Source: Mixta mediterraneensis (lineage in GTDB: Bacteria; Pseudomonadota; Gammaproteobacteria; Enterobacterales; Enterobacteriaceae). Taken from it: a stretch of DNA of 64,000 bases. Positions 28,385-41,688 of this stretch are shown one piece after another. How positions within the stretch are numbered: the first letter of the stretch is position 1; the number at the start of each line of letters is the position of its first letter. The stretch is taken from assembly GCF_014946725.1 (NCBI RefSeq), contig NZ_JACFXY010000010.1:62001-126000 (forward strand), written 5' to 3'. Below the pieces are notes generated by a model. It was given only the letters and a program-made list of their open reading frames with translations, ran no database searches and was not told the origin of the DNA. The position numbers were made by a program, and so were the translations under genes.

Positions 28385-29380
28385 GCTGACCCTGTTCCAT
28401 GGACGTGGCGGCACTATTGGTCGTGGCGGTGCACCCGCACACGCCGCGCTGCTGTCACAACCGCCAGGCAGCCTGAAAGGCGGCCTGCGTGTTACCGAAC
28501 AAGGCGAGATGATCCGCTTTAAATACGGTTTGCCAGAAGTCACTATTGCCAGCCTTTCGCTGTACACCGGTGCCATCCTGGAAGCTAACCTGATGCCGCC
28601 GCCAGAGCCAAAAACGGAGTGGCGCAACATTATGAATCAGCTGTCCGCAGATTCATGTGCAATGTATCGCGGTTACGTACGTGAAAATCCAGATTTCGTA
28701 CCCTATTTTCGTTCGGCAACACCAGAGCAGGAACTGGGTAAATTGCCGCTCGGTTCGCGTCCGGCGAAACGCCGTCCCACCGGTGGCGTTGAGTCGCTGC
28801 GTGCAATTCCGTGGATTTTCGCCTGGACGCAGAACCGCTTAATGTTGCCAGCCTGGCTGGGCGCCGGTGCGGCGCTGCAACAGGCGATGGAAGCGGGCCA
28901 TCAGGATCAGCTTGAAGCGATGTGCCGCGACTGGCCTTTCTTCTCGACTCGCCTCGGCATGCTGGAAATGGTGTTTTCGAAAGCCGACCTGTGGCTGGCG
29001 GAATATTACGATCAACGTCTGGTTGATAAATCACTGTGGCCACTGGGCAAGCAGCTGCGCGACCAGCTTGATTTGGATATTAAAGCGGTGCTGACCATTG
29101 CCAACGACGCACATCTGATGGCTGACCAGCCCTGGATCGCCGAATCAATTGCGCTGCGCAACGTCTACACCGATCCGCTCAACGTTCTTCAGGCTGAACT
29201 GTTGCATCGTTCACGTGCTCAGGAAACGCGCGGTGACGAACCGGATGCGCGTGTGGAACAAGCGCTAATGGTTACTATTGCAGGCGTGGCGGCAGGCATG
29301 CGCAATACCGGTTAATGTAGAACGAGCCGCTGGATACAGTGATGTACATAGCGGCTTTCTAATCAACCGAAATGGAAGAC

Positions 29381-29421
29381 AAAAAAAGCCGGGCAATCGA
29401 TAAATTGCCCGGCTTTTTTAT
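29381..29421. terminator. Bidirectional terminator between ppc and metF
   Basis: A strong stem AAGCCGGGCAAT / ATTGCCCGGCTT with an A-run before and a T-run after. It serves both converging genes. Confidence 0.9.
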
Positions 29422-29432
29422 AAGAAGAAGAA

Positions 29433-30338
<906 letters not shown>

Positions 30339-30378
30339 TCATCGATCACATCGGTTAACTGTCGCCCTGCGAACATCC

Positions 30379-30402
30379 ATACGTTTAGACGTCCAGATGC
30401 TC
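30379..30402. promoter_or_regulatory. MetJ operator (three met boxes) upstream of metF
   Basis: Three tandem octamers resemble the met-box consensus AGACGTCT: ATACGTTT, AGACGTCC and AGATGCTC. The position just upstream of metF fits repression by MetJ with S-adenosylmethionine. Confidence 0.8.
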
Positions 30403-30502
30403 AAAATGAACGATTCCTCGCGCAGCGTCAACTTAAAAATGAACCAGAAAAGTGACAAATCTTCAGGGAACGTGAATAAAATTCAACATGCGGCGAGAAA
30501 TA

Positions 30503-30535
30503 AGAAAAAGGCAGGCGATAAACGCGCCCGCCTGA
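30503..30535 (-). terminator. Terminator of metBL
   Basis: On the minus strand, a GC-rich hairpin with stem AGGCG/CGCCT begins 5 bp after the metL stop and is followed by CTTTTTCTTATTTC. Confidence 0.65.
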
Positions 30536-30539
30536 AAAA

Positions 30540-32975
30540 TTATAATAGCTGGGCGAGACGGTTAATATCTGACTGAATTGCGCCTGCGGTGACATCGCGC
30601 CCGGCCCCCGGCCCCCGGATCACCAGTGGATTATCGCGATACCAACGACTTTCAATGGCGAACACGTTATCACACGGCAGCAGCGAGGCCAGCGGGTGCG
30701 TCGGTCGCACCGCTTCTACACCCACGCGCGCTTTGCCGTTAGCATCAAAGCGCGCCACATAGCGCAGCACTAACCCCATCTCCTGTGCCGCTTCAAAACG
30801 CTGCAACATCTGCTTGTTTAACGCATCGCCATTCTCGAAGAAATGGTCGATTGAGCCTTCTTCACAGTTATGGGGGACTAATGACTCAACCCGTACCTGA
30901 TCCGGCTCGATGTTATATCCTGCTTCACGCGCCAGAATTACCAGCTTACGCATTACGTCCTGACCAGACAGATCAACGCGCGGATCAGGTTCGGTTAAGC
31001 CTTGCTGCCATGCCTGATCCACCAGCTCGGTGAAAGGCGCCGTACCGTCAAATTGCAGAAATAACCACGATAACGTGCCTGAGAAGATACCGCTGATTGA
31101 CAATATGGTGTCGCCGCTGTCGCGCAGATCGCGCACCGTATAATTAATCGGTAAGCCAGCGCCGACTGTGGCGTTATAAAGCCAGTGGCGGCCTGTTTTA
31201 GTGAACGCATCACGGATCTGACGCCAGGTCTGGCTGTCGGATGCGCCAGCCACTTTATTCGCGCTAATGACGTGGAAACCGTGGCTGGCAAAATCAAGAT
31301 ACTGCTGAGCCAGCGGTGCGCTAGCGGTAACATCCAACACCACCAGATCGTCAAACGGGTGCGCACGCAACCACAGGAACAGGGATTCTTCGTCGCGCTT
31401 TTCAGCCTCATCGTCAAAGAAGGCGAGCGCACGGCGGGCATCAACCCCTTCATAATTCAGCAGGCTGCGCTGGCTATCCGCTACGCCCGCTAAAACAAAT
31501 TCAAACCCCGTGCGTGCCGACAGCGTTTCCTGTTCGCGTGCGAACAGTTCCAGCCAGCGTGAACCGATATTACCTTTACCAAACAAAATCAGGCCAATAC
31601 GTTTTTCCGCCCGGAACAGTGACTGATGCAGGCCCTGGATCAAATGTTGAGTAGGGCCCACGCGTAATACCGCAACCACGCTGATATGATCTTCCGACTG
31701 CCAGACAAACTCAACTGGCTGATCTTTTAGCTGCTGCCAGAAACGGTGAGTATGCAACGGATTACGGGTAACGCCTGCCCCAACCAAAGCGACCAGGGCT
31801 AGCCCATCACGTAACTGCAAATGCCCCGGCAAACCGGCATCCTGGAGCAGCGTGAAAGCGCTGTTAACCACTTCAGAGGTATAGCAAAGCTGCAATAACT
31901 GCCGATCGGGATGCACACCAACCGCCAGCGGACGTAGCTGCGCACGCTTCAACAGCAGTTCGATCTCTTTCTGCAGAAGGGCAAAATCATGTTGTTCCGG
32001 TAGCTGAATCTCAATCAGGCATACATCGTCATGGCTGGTGACAATACGCGCACCGGTGCCAGAGGCCAGCACGCGCTCAATACGCGTTGAGCCTTGTTCT
32101 GGCTGGTAGCTACAGCGCAACTGAAGGTCAATATCGCTGCCGGAAACGGGCTGTAGCGTGCGGGTATGTAATACCGGCGCAGCAAGGCGCGCCAGCTCGC
32201 TGGCCTCGTCGAGACGCAACAGCGGCAGCAGGCAGGCATCAGAGACCTTGCGTGGGTCAGCGCTGTAAACACCGGCCACATCGCTCCAGATGGTGACGCG
32301 ACTTACACTCGCCAACGCGCCAATTTGGGTTGCAGAGTAATCGGAGCCATTACGGCCCAGCAGCACGGTTTCACCGGCATCGTTACGACAGATAAATCCG
32401 GTCACCACCACACGCTTATGCGGATGCTGCGCCAGCAAGGTTTGCAGCAGCGGCCACGATTTCCCTTCATCTACCTGCGGTTGTGCTGCTCGCTCGGCAC
32501 GCAAAAAGTCGCGGGCATCCAGCCAGCAGGCGTCAATGTCATTCTGGCTTAAAACCGCGGCCATCAGGCGTGCTGACCAGACTTCGCCGTGACCCACCAC
32601 CTCGGCATACACGGCTTCAGTAATATTACCATCCAGCAGTGCGGCCAGTTTTTCCAAATCGCGGATAAACTGCTCAATTAAACGTTCAGCCATTTCAGCA
32701 GGAAGCAGCGCGCTAATCAGTTCGCTTTGATAGCGTCGTAAAGCCTGTTGCACTTGATGCGCCGAAAGGCGATCGCTATGGCTGAGCTTTAACCAGCTGA
32801 TCAGCTGGTTAGTCGTCGATCCAGCGGCAGAAACCACCATTATATCACTCGGCTGGCTGTAGCCTGCCATAATGCTGGACACGCGCTGATAGCAGCGAGC
32901 ATCCGCCAGACTACTGCCACCAAATTTGTGCAACTGCTTGCTGTTCGGCGTTCCTGCGCCTGCTGAAATCGTCAT
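30540..32975 (-). CDS. metL: Bifunctional aspartokinase II / homoserine dehydrogenase II
   Basis: An 811-residue fusion, E. coli MetL being 810. Residues 1 to about 300 are aspartate kinase with KFGGSSLADA near the N-terminus and VLLGRNGSDYSATQ. The C-terminal 350 residues are homoserine dehydrogenase with LFGKGNIGSRWLELF and the SANKVAGA block. It feeds methionine synthesis from aspartate. It starts 2 bp after metB, in one operon under MetJ. Confidence 0.96.
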   Translation of the reverse strand: MTISAGAGTPNSKQLHKFGGSSLADARCYQRVSSIMAGYSQPSDIMVVSAAGSTTNQLISWLKLSHSDRLSAHQVQQALRRYQSELISALLPAEMAERLIEQFIRDLEKLAALLDGNITEAVYAEVVGHGEVWSARLMAAVLSQNDIDACWLDARDFLRAERAAQPQVDEGKSWPLLQTLLAQHPHKRVVVTGFICRNDAGETVLLGRNGSDYSATQIGALASVSRVTIWSDVAGVYSADPRKVSDACLLPLLRLDEASELARLAAPVLHTRTLQPVSGSDIDLQLRCSYQPEQGSTRIERVLASGTGARIVTSHDDVCLIEIQLPEQHDFALLQKEIELLLKRAQLRPLAVGVHPDRQLLQLCYTSEVVNSAFTLLQDAGLPGHLQLRDGLALVALVGAGVTRNPLHTHRFWQQLKDQPVEFVWQSEDHISVVAVLRVGPTQHLIQGLHQSLFRAEKRIGLILFGKGNIGSRWLELFAREQETLSARTGFEFVLAGVADSQRSLLNYEGVDARRALAFFDDEAEKRDEESLFLWLRAHPFDDLVVLDVTASAPLAQQYLDFASHGFHVISANKVAGASDSQTWRQIRDAFTKTGRHWLYNATVGAGLPINYTVRDLRDSGDTILSISGIFSGTLSWLFLQFDGTAPFTELVDQAWQQGLTEPDPRVDLSGQDVMRKLVILAREAGYNIEPDQVRVESLVPHNCEEGSIDHFFENGDALNKQMLQRFEAAQEMGLVLRYVARFDANGKARVGVEAVRPTHPLASLLPCDNVFAIESRWYRDNPLVIRGPGAGRDVTAGAIQSDINRLAQLL

Positions 32976-32977
32976 TA

Positions 32978-34138
32978 TTAACCCTCGGCAGCGACCCGGA
33001 ATGCATTATCCAAATCGGCAATTAAATCTTCGTGATCTTCAATACCTACAGAAACCCGCAGTAACGTTTCGGAGATGCCCGCTGCGGCCCGCGCCTCGGC
33101 TGACATGCCCGCATGCGTCATGGTTGCAGTATGAGAAATTAAACTTTCTACGCCGCCCAGTGATTCTGCGAGCGTAAACAGCCGTAGTGCTTTCAGGAAA
33201 CGGCGCAGTAAAGCTTCGTCTCCATCAATTTCAAAGCTTAACATTGCGCCAAAACCGCGCTGCTGACGTACCGCGTGCTCATGTCCGGCGTTTTCGGGCA
33301 GTGAAGGATGATACAGCTTTTTCACTAACGTCTGTTGCTTTAGGTAATCGACTATTGCCAGGGCGTTGCGCTGGGCAGCGTTGATGCGCGGCGATAAGGT
33401 GCGCAGACCACGCAACAATAAATAACTGTCAAATGCCGCGCCGGTCACGCCAATATTGTTGGCCCACCAGGCGAGATCGGTGGCCAGCTGAGGATCCTTA
33501 GCAATGACCGCACCCGCCACGACATCTGAATGCCCATTAAGGTATTTAGTGCAGGAGTGGACGACTAAATCGGCACCCAGCGCCAGTGGATTTTGCAACG
33601 CCGGGCTGAGGAAGGTGTTATCGACCACGCTGATTGCCCCGGCTGCGCGAGCGGCTTCGCAAATAGCGGCAATATCAACCACGCGTAGCAATGGGTTGCT
33701 GGGGCTTTCCACCAGCACCAGCTTCGGCTTTTCATCAAGCGCTGCCTGCAATGCCGCTTTGTCACCTTGATCGACAAATTTTACGCGATAAGCGCCGCGC
33801 CTGCTCAGGCTATCAAACAGGCGATAGCTGCCACCGTAACAGTCATGTGGCGCGACGAGCAGATCGCCAGGCTTCAGGAACACCGTTGTCACCAGATGAA
33901 TCGCTGACATGCCGGTATTGGTTAATACCGCCCCCGCTCCTCCTTCCAGCTCGGCCAATGCACGCTGCACTACGTCACGGGTTGGATTACCACGACGCGA
34001 ATAGTCGTGAGCACGCGGCTCGTTAAAATCAATAAAGTTATACGTGCTGGAAAGGTGAATGGGTGGGACAACGCAGCCATATTGCTCGTCATCATTCAAA
34101 CCGCTGCGAACTGCGATGGTTGCCTGTTTACGCGTCAT
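32978..34138 (-). CDS. metB: Cystathionine gamma-synthase
   Basis: A 386-residue PLP enzyme that joins O-succinylhomoserine and cysteine. The PLP lysine lies in VHSCTKYLNGHSDVVAGA, and SNPTRDVV-type and ESPSNPLL motifs are present. It is the E. coli length and is divergent from metJ over tandem met boxes. Confidence 0.96.
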   Translation of the reverse strand: MTRKQATIAVRSGLNDDEQYGCVVPPIHLSSTYNFIDFNEPRAHDYSRRGNPTRDVVQRALAELEGGAGAVLTNTGMSAIHLVTTVFLKPGDLLVAPHDCYGGSYRLFDSLSRRGAYRVKFVDQGDKAALQAALDEKPKLVLVESPSNPLLRVVDIAAICEAARAAGAISVVDNTFLSPALQNPLALGADLVVHSCTKYLNGHSDVVAGAVIAKDPQLATDLAWWANNIGVTGAAFDSYLLLRGLRTLSPRINAAQRNALAIVDYLKQQTLVKKLYHPSLPENAGHEHAVRQQRGFGAMLSFEIDGDEALLRRFLKALRLFTLAESLGGVESLISHTATMTHAGMSAEARAAAGISETLLRVSVGIEDHEDLIADLDNAFRVAAEG

Positions 34139-34197
34139 GGTGCTAACTGTTCCTGAAGAGTGAAATTAAGAAGGCAACAGGATAACACTCCGCAATT

Positions 34198-34245
34198 AGA
34201 CGTCAATACATCTGGACATCTAAATGTCTTTGCGTATAGATTGAG
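34198..34245. promoter_or_regulatory. Tandem met boxes between metB and metJ
   Basis: Six contiguous octamers can be read in register with the consensus AGACGTCT: AGACGTCA, ATACATCT, GGACATCT, AAATGTCT, TTGCGTAT and AGATTGAG. The first five are good matches. Such arrays let MetJ dimers bind cooperatively and repress both metBL and metJ. Confidence 0.88.
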
Positions 34246-34412
34246 CAAAAACGCAATACCCGCTAAAATTATGCGTCATCGCCTGACGTTCAGGATTGTG
34301 TATATGCGACTTTGAACGGAGAAAAACCCGCCATTTAAGGGGTCAGGCGCTAAAAGATCAGGCATAATCCTCTGATTTCCTAACATTTAACTTTTATTGA
34401 TTAAGGTAAACC

Positions 34413-34730
34413 ATGGCTGAATGGAACGGCAAATATATCAGCCCGTACGCTGAGCACGGTAAAAAGAGCGAGCAGGTTAAAAAGATCACAGTTTCTATCC
34501 CGTTGAGCGTGCTAAAAATTTTAACGGATGAACGTACCCGTCGTCAGGTGAATAACCTGCGTCACGCCACTAATAGTGAACTGCTGTGCGAAGCCTTCTT
34601 ACATGCCTTTACTGGGCAACCGCTGCCAGATGATGTGGATCTGCGCAAAGAACGCAGTGATGAAATTCCAGAAGAAGCAAAAAAGATCATGCGCGATATG
34701 GGCATTGACCCCGATACCTGGGAATACTAA
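34413..34730 (+). CDS. metJ: Methionine repressor MetJ
   Basis: A 105-residue ribbon-helix-helix repressor with DNA-contacting strand [15 protein letters not shown] and the helix block [21 protein letters not shown]-adenosylmethionine is its corepressor. It has the E. coli length and is divergent from metB. Confidence 0.97.
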   Translation: MAEWNGKYISPYAEHGKKSEQVKKITVSIPLSVLKILTDERTRRQVNNLRHATNSELLCEAFLHAFTGQPLPDDVDLRKERSDEIPEEAKKIMRDMGIDPDTWEY

Positions 34731-34740
34731 ATCGTCAGGC

Positions 34741-34772
34741 ATAAAAAAACCCAGCCGAAGCTGGGTTTTTCT
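34741..34772. terminator. Bidirectional terminator between metJ and rpmE
   Basis: The hairpin AAACCCAGC-CGAA-GCTGGGTTT with A- and T-runs lies between the two converging genes. Confidence 0.9.
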
Positions 34773-34807
34773 TGCTGTCGAACCGGTTCGATTCGAATGC
34801 CGTAATC

Positions 34808-35023
34808 TTATTTTTTGCTGCCCGGCAGGCTGAAACGCTTGTTAAAGCGGTCAACACGGCCACCAGTTGCAACTTCACGCTGCTTACCGGTGTAGAACGG
34901 GTGGCACTGACCGCAAACGTCCAGGTTCAGTTCGTGAGTCAGCGTAGAACGCGTATGAATCACGTTACCGCAAGTACAGTTAATGGTCACTGCTTCGTAT
35001 TTTGGGTGAATACCTTGTTTCAT
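34808..35023 (-). CDS. rpmE: 50S ribosomal protein L31 (zinc-binding form)
   Basis: A 71-residue ribosomal protein with cysteines in CTCGN and CGQCHPF, the zinc-binding (C+) form that Zur-controlled C- paralogues replace when zinc is short. The ATG at 35023 gives MKQGIHPKY; an upstream frame start was rejected on family length. It is divergent from priA. Confidence 0.95.
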   Translation of the reverse strand: MKQGIHPKYEAVTINCTCGNVIHTRSTLTHELNLDVCGQCHPFYTGKQREVATGGRVDRFNKRFSLPGSKK

Positions 35024-35203
35024 GGGAAACCTCATATAAGGCCGTGTCGCTCTCCGCGCCAGGAAGCAATCCCGCACGGTACCACACGCTGTTAAACATT
35101 AATGGTGTACTCCGACAAGCTCTTTCTCATCGAAGGCGGCAAATTATACAGGTATTTTCGCCCTGCTGCAAATATGGCCTGATATATCCGCTTAAACGTG
35201 TAG

Positions 35204-37444
<2,241 letters not shown>

Positions 37445-37606
37445 GTTGCAGCAAGAGTGCGAGCCAGATCGAAAAAAGTCGCATAAGTCACAATTTTTAT
37501 GCAAATTAAGTAACAACCTTGCCGGGCGATCGTTAACAATACTGACCGGCCTGCTTTCAGGTCAGACCAAATAAACATTCGAACGTGAATAACGCGTCAG
37601 GAGTCA

Positions 37607-38647
37607 GTGTTGGAGCAGAATCAACAACAGCCCGCCACTACCATGAAAGATGTGGCGGAAAAAGCGGGCGTCTCGACCGCAACCGTTTCTCGTGCGCTAA
37701 TGAATCCGGAAAAAGTCTCTGCCGCAACCCGACAGAAAGTTGAGCGCGCTGTCGTTGCTGTCGGCTATGCGCCGCATGGTTTATCACGCAACGGCCGCCG
37801 GGGTGAGACACAAACTATTCTGATTATCGTACCCGATATTTGTGATCCCTTTTTCAGTGAGATCATTCGTGGCGTCGAAGTGACCGCAGCGCAGGAAGGT
37901 TACCTGGTACTCATTGGCGACTGTGCGCATCAAAATCAGCAAGAAAAGACCTTCATGAACATGATGCTGGCGCGCCAGGTTGATGGCATGGTGTTGCTCG
38001 GTTCACAATTACCCTTTGATGCCAGTGTTGATGAACAACGCAACCTGCCGCCAATGGTGATGGCCAATGAATTTGCGCCTGAGATGGCTTTGCCAACGGT
38101 ACATATTGATAATTTAACCGCATCCTTCGAAGCGGTTAATCATCTGCTTCAGCTGGGTCATACACAGATTGCCTGTATTGCCGGGCCTGAAACCATGCCG
38201 CTGTGCCAGTATCGTCTGCAGGGTTACCTTCAGGCGATGCGCCGTAGCGGATTGGCGATTGATCCGACTTATATCGTACGTGGCAACTTTACGTTTGAAG
38301 CGGGCGTGGCGGCACTGAAGCAGCTACTGGCGCTGCCGCAACCTCCGCGCGCCCTGTTTTGTCACAGCGATATTATCGCGCTCGGCGCGATAAAGCAGGC
38401 AAAACGCATGGGGCTTCGCGTCCCGGAAGATCTTTCAGTCGTGGGCTTTGATGACATTGAACTGTCGCGCTATTGCGAGCCGCCGCTGACAACGGTGACA
38501 CAGCCGCGTTATCAGATTGGCCGGGAAGCAATGCTGCTGTTGCTTGATGAGTTACAGGGTCAGCGGGTAAATAATGGCTCACGCCTGCTAGATGCTGAGC
38601 TGGCGGTACGAGGCAGCACCGCGCCATGCAAAAAACGTGAAAAATAG
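37607..38647 (+). CDS. cytR: LacI-type regulator CytR
   Basis: A 346-residue LacI-family repressor. The N-terminal helix-turn-helix reads TMKDVAEKAGVSTATVSRAL, followed by a periplasmic-binding-like domain with DICDPFFSEIIRGVEV and HIDNLTASFEAV. In E. coli it represses nucleoside uptake genes together with CRP and responds to cytidine. The start is uncertain: a GTG at 37607 and a TTG at 37610 are adjacent in frame, and the TTG has the better distance (6 nt) to the AGGAG site. It lies between priA and ftsN, as in E. coli. Confidence 0.92.
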   Translation: MLEQNQQQPATTMKDVAEKAGVSTATVSRALMNPEKVSAATRQKVERAVVAVGYAPHGLSRNGRRGETQTILIIVPDICDPFFSEIIRGVEVTAAQEGYLVLIGDCAHQNQQEKTFMNMMLARQVDGMVLLGSQLPFDASVDEQRNLPPMVMANEFAPEMALPTVHIDNLTASFEAVNHLLQLGHTQIACIAGPETMPLCQYRLQGYLQAMRRSGLAIDPTYIVRGNFTFEAGVAALKQLLALPQPPRALFCHSDIIALGAIKQAKRMGLRVPEDLSVVGFDDIELSRYCEPPLTTVTQPRYQIGREAMLLLLDELQGQRVNNGSRLLDAELAVRGSTAPCKKREK

Positions 38648-38801
38648 ACGTAACTTTCTACTTTTTTCAGTAAATTCTTAAGGCGAACACTGCTGGTCAA
38701 AGCACCGGCCCTTAAGTAACATGGCGGACTCCTTACCGGGCCGATTAACAGCAGTAAAATCGCCCATTTGGCACTATTTTTTAAAGGGTATCTGAACGAG
38801 A

Positions 38802-39698
38802 GTGGCACAAAAAGATTATGTAGGCCGCGGACGTTCAACAGGGACGCGTCGCAAAAAAAGCCCCAGCCGTAGCAAGAAGAGCACTAAAGGCGGATCGGGT
38901 GCATCGAAATTAATGATTGTACTGGCGGTTGCGGTGTTGGTGACCTTTGCCGGTGGTTTATGGTTCCTCGCGCATCACCAAAAAGAAGATACGCCGGTGA
39001 TTACGGATCATAAAGCCAACGGCAATGGCTTACCGCCGAAGCCTGAAGAGCGCTGGAAATACATCAAAGAGCTGGAAAACCGTCAGGTAACGGTGCCGAC
39101 GCCAATCGAACCTTCGGCGGGCGGCGAAGTGAAGTCGCAAACGCAATTAACTGATGAACAGCGCCAACTGCTGGAGCAGATGCAAGCCGATATGCGTCAA
39201 CAGCCAACGCAGCTAAACGAAGTACCGTGGAACGAACAAACTCCAGCACAGCGTCAGGTTACGCTGCAACATCAGCAACAATTGCAACAACTCCAGCGCC
39301 AGCAACAGCAAGTTCAACAGCAGCAGCGTCAACAGCTTCAGCAACAACGCCAACAACAACAGCAGAGCGTGCAACATCAGCCGCAACCAGCACCGATCAC
39401 GCATGAGCCAACCCCCACTGCTCAGCCGAAACCGCAAGAAACGGCGAAAAAACCGGTTGAAAAAGCCTCATCACAGCGCTGGATGGTACAGTGCGGTTCA
39501 TTCAAAGGCACCGATCAGGCTGAATCAGTTCGTGCTGGCTTAGCATTTGAAGGCTTCGAAAGCCGCATCACAACCGGTGGCGGCTGGAATCGCGTAGTTA
39601 TCGGCCCGTATAAAGATCGTTCGACTGTCGACAACGTCTTAAAACGTCTGCGCGGTTCTGGCCATTCCAGCTGTATTCCGCTTACCGTTGGGGGTTGA
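38802..39698 (+). CDS. ftsN: Essential cell division protein FtsN
   Basis: A 298-residue bitopic inner-membrane protein. It has a basic cytoplasmic tail (1-36), one membrane segment (about 37-57), the conserved periplasmic helices with NGLPPKPEERWKYIKELENRQ, a glutamine-rich linker (about 150-200, coded by CAA/CAG) and a SPOR domain (about 222-298, WMVQCGSF) that binds denuded septal peptidoglycan. It triggers septal synthesis. The start is GTG (MAQKDYV). Confidence 0.95.
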   Translation: MAQKDYVGRGRSTGTRRKKSPSRSKKSTKGGSGASKLMIVLAVAVLVTFAGGLWFLAHHQKEDTPVITDHKANGNGLPPKPEERWKYIKELENRQVTVPTPIEPSAGGEVKSQTQLTDEQRQLLEQMQADMRQQPTQLNEVPWNEQTPAQRQVTLQHQQQLQQLQRQQQQVQQQQRQQLQQQRQQQQQSVQHQPQPAPITHEPTPTAQPKPQETAKKPVEKASSQRWMVQCGSFKGTDQAESVRAGLAFEGFESRITTGGGWNRVVIGPYKDRSTVDNVLKRLRGSGHSSCIPLTVGG

Positions 39699-39786
39699 AA
39701 CCCGTCAAACCCGCCCCATATCAATTTGCATGATGCTTCGCGCCTCGTTGCGCGAAGCTTTTTTCGACTGAACAAGGGGTCTGCCC

Positions 39787-40317
39787 GTGACAACAATAGT
39801 AAGTGTACGACGCAACGGCCAGGTAGTGATTGGCGGTGATGGCCAGGCTACTCTCGGCAATACCGTAATGAAAGGCAACGTTAAAAAAGTGCGTCGTCTT
39901 TACAATGATAAAGTAATTGCCGGTTTCGCTGGCGGCACCGCAGATGCCTTTACCCTGTTTGAACTCTTCGAACGTAAACTTGAAATGCATCAGGGTCATC
40001 TGGTGAAGGCCGCTGTTGAGCTGGCAAAAGACTGGCGCACCGACCGTATGTTGCGCCGTCTCGAAGCCCTGCTGGCGGTGGCTGATGAGTCTGCGTCGCT
40101 GATTATCAGCGGTAACGGTGATGTGATTCAGCCTGAGAATGATTTGATCGCGATTGGTTCCGGTGGTCCTTATGCCCAGGCTGCGGCGCGCGCGCTGCTG
40201 GAAAACTCCGATCTGGGTGCCCGCGACATCGTGGAAAAATCGCTAAATATTGCCGGTGATATTTGCATCTACACTAACCACAACGTTAATTTCGAAGAAT
40301 TACCGTCTAAGTCGTAA
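39787..40317 (+). CDS. hslV: HslV peptidase subunit of the HslUV protease
   Basis: A 176-residue N-terminal nucleophile hydrolase; Thr2 becomes the active nucleophile after methionine removal. It has [17 protein letters not shown]. Twelve HslV subunits form the chamber driven by HslU. It starts at GTG after AAGGGG. It lies 11 bp before hslU, a two-gene heat-shock operon. Confidence 0.96.
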   Translation: MTTIVSVRRNGQVVIGGDGQATLGNTVMKGNVKKVRRLYNDKVIAGFAGGTADAFTLFELFERKLEMHQGHLVKAAVELAKDWRTDRMLRRLEALLAVADESASLIISGNGDVIQPENDLIAIGSGGPYAQAAARALLENSDLGARDIVEKSLNIAGDICIYTNHNVNFEELPSKS

Positions 40318-40328
40318 GGATTTTAACC

Positions 40329-41666
40329 ATGTCTGAGATGACTCCTCGCGAAATCGTCAGCGAGCTAAACCGTTTTATCATCGGCCAGGACAGTGCAAAA
40401 CGCGCCGTGGCTATCGCGCTGCGTAACCGCTGGCGCCGCATGCAGCTTGATGAAGAGCTGCGCCATGAAGTTACGCCGAAAAATATTTTGATGATCGGTC
40501 CAACCGGCGTGGGTAAAACCGAAATTGCGCGTCGACTGGCTAAACTGGCTAACGCGCCATTTATTAAAGTCGAAGCCACCAAGTTCACCGAAGTCGGCTA
40601 TGTGGGTAAAGAAGTGGATTCTATTATCCGCGATCTGACCGATGCGGCTGTAAAAATGGTGCGCATGCAGGCAATCGAGAAGAACAAATATCGTGCAGAA
40701 GAGATGGCGGAAGAGCGCATTCTCGATGTATTGATCCCCCCGGCGAAAAATAACTGGGGTCAGGCGGAGCAAAACAGCGAACCGTCCGCAGCGCGTCAGT
40801 CATTCCGCAAAAAACTGCGTGAAGGCCAGCTGGATGACAAAGAGATTGAAATTGATCTCGCGGCGACTTCAGCCGGAGTAGAAATTATGGCGCCTCCGGG
40901 CATGGAAGAGATGACCAGCCAGTTACAGTCAATGTTCCAGAACCTGGGCGGCCAGAAACAGAAGCCGCGCAAGCTGAAGATCAAAGAAGCGATGAAGCTG
41001 CTGATTGAAGAAGAAGCGTCTAAGCTGGTCAACCCAGAAGAGCTGAAACAAGACGCCATCGAAGCCGTTGAGCAACATGGCATCGTGTTTATCGATGAGA
41101 TCGACAAAATCTGTAAGCGCGGCGGCCAGAACGCCGGCGGACCGGATGTGTCGCGCGAGGGTGTACAGCGTGATTTGCTGCCGCTGGTTGAAGGCTGCAC
41201 GGTGTCAACCAAACACGGCATGGTGAAAACTGACCATATCTTGTTTATCGCTTCCGGCGCGTTCCAGGTCGCCAGCCCGTCAGATCTGATTCCAGAACTG
41301 CAGGGGCGTTTGCCGATTCGTGTTGAATTGCAGGCGCTGACCGTGAACGACTTCGAGCGCATTCTGACCGAACCGAATGCGTCTGTTACCGTGCAGTACA
41401 AAGCGTTGATGAATACCGAAGGCGTGAATATTGACTTTACCGATGACGGTATTCGCCGTATTGCTGAAGCGGCATGGCAGGTTAACGAAACGACCGAGAA
41501 TATTGGTGCGCGTCGCCTGCATACCGTGCTGGAGCGCCTGATGGAAGACATCTCTTATGATGCCAGCGATCGTCATGGCGAATCGGTCACCATTGACGCC
41601 GAATACGTGGGCCAGCACCTGGATCAGCTGGTTGCAGACGAAGACCTGAGTCGCTTTATCCTTTAA
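40329..41666 (+). CDS. hslU: HslU ATPase subunit of the HslUV protease
   Basis: A 445-residue AAA+ unfoldase with Walker A GPTGVGKT (57-64), Walker [16 protein letters not shown] and the C-terminal SRFIL-type tail (DLSRFIL) that docks into HslV. The intermediate I-domain lies at about 110-240. In E. coli menA follows; here rraA follows after 159 bp and menA is absent. Confidence 0.96.
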   Translation: MSEMTPREIVSELNRFIIGQDSAKRAVAIALRNRWRRMQLDEELRHEVTPKNILMIGPTGVGKTEIARRLAKLANAPFIKVEATKFTEVGYVGKEVDSIIRDLTDAAVKMVRMQAIEKNKYRAEEMAEERILDVLIPPAKNNWGQAEQNSEPSAARQSFRKKLREGQLDDKEIEIDLAATSAGVEIMAPPGMEEMTSQLQSMFQNLGGQKQKPRKLKIKEAMKLLIEEEASKLVNPEELKQDAIEAVEQHGIVFIDEIDKICKRGGQNAGGPDVSREGVQRDLLPLVEGCTVSTKHGMVKTDHILFIASGAFQVASPSDLIPELQGRLPIRVELQALTVNDFERILTEPNASVTVQYKALMNTEGVNIDFTDDGIRRIAEAAWQVNETTENIGARRLHTVLERLMEDISYDASDRHGESVTIDAEYVGQHLDQLVADEDLSRFIL

Positions 41667-41688
41667 TCTTGCTGTCTATGCGTTTGCT

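Larger units (their letters stand above)
25888..29315 (+). pseudogene. ppc: Phosphoenolpyruvate carboxylase, disrupted by IS1
   Basis: The gene encodes PEP carboxylase, which makes oxaloacetate from PEP and bicarbonate. An IS1 has inserted in codon 574. The 5' part (25888-27608) holds the catalytic His138 in VLTAHPTE, then runs into IS1 and stops at 27630 after seven foreign residues. The 3' part (28385-29315) resumes with the essential glycine-rich loop FHGRGG and ends with the conserved RNTG. Removing IS1 and one copy of the 8-bp duplication leaves exactly 2652 nt, an intact 883-residue frame equal to E. coli Ppc. No other lesion is visible, so the disruption is recent. The truncated product lacks the FHGRGG loop and should be inactive. 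Confidence 0.96.

Noticed and set aside
28509..29315. An independent gene starting at the ATG at 28509.
   Set aside because: It is the C-terminal part of ppc; homology continues upstream to the IS1 border.
40796..41551. A 251-codon minus-strand frame.
   Set aside because: It is antisense within hslU and has a serine-rich shadow composition.
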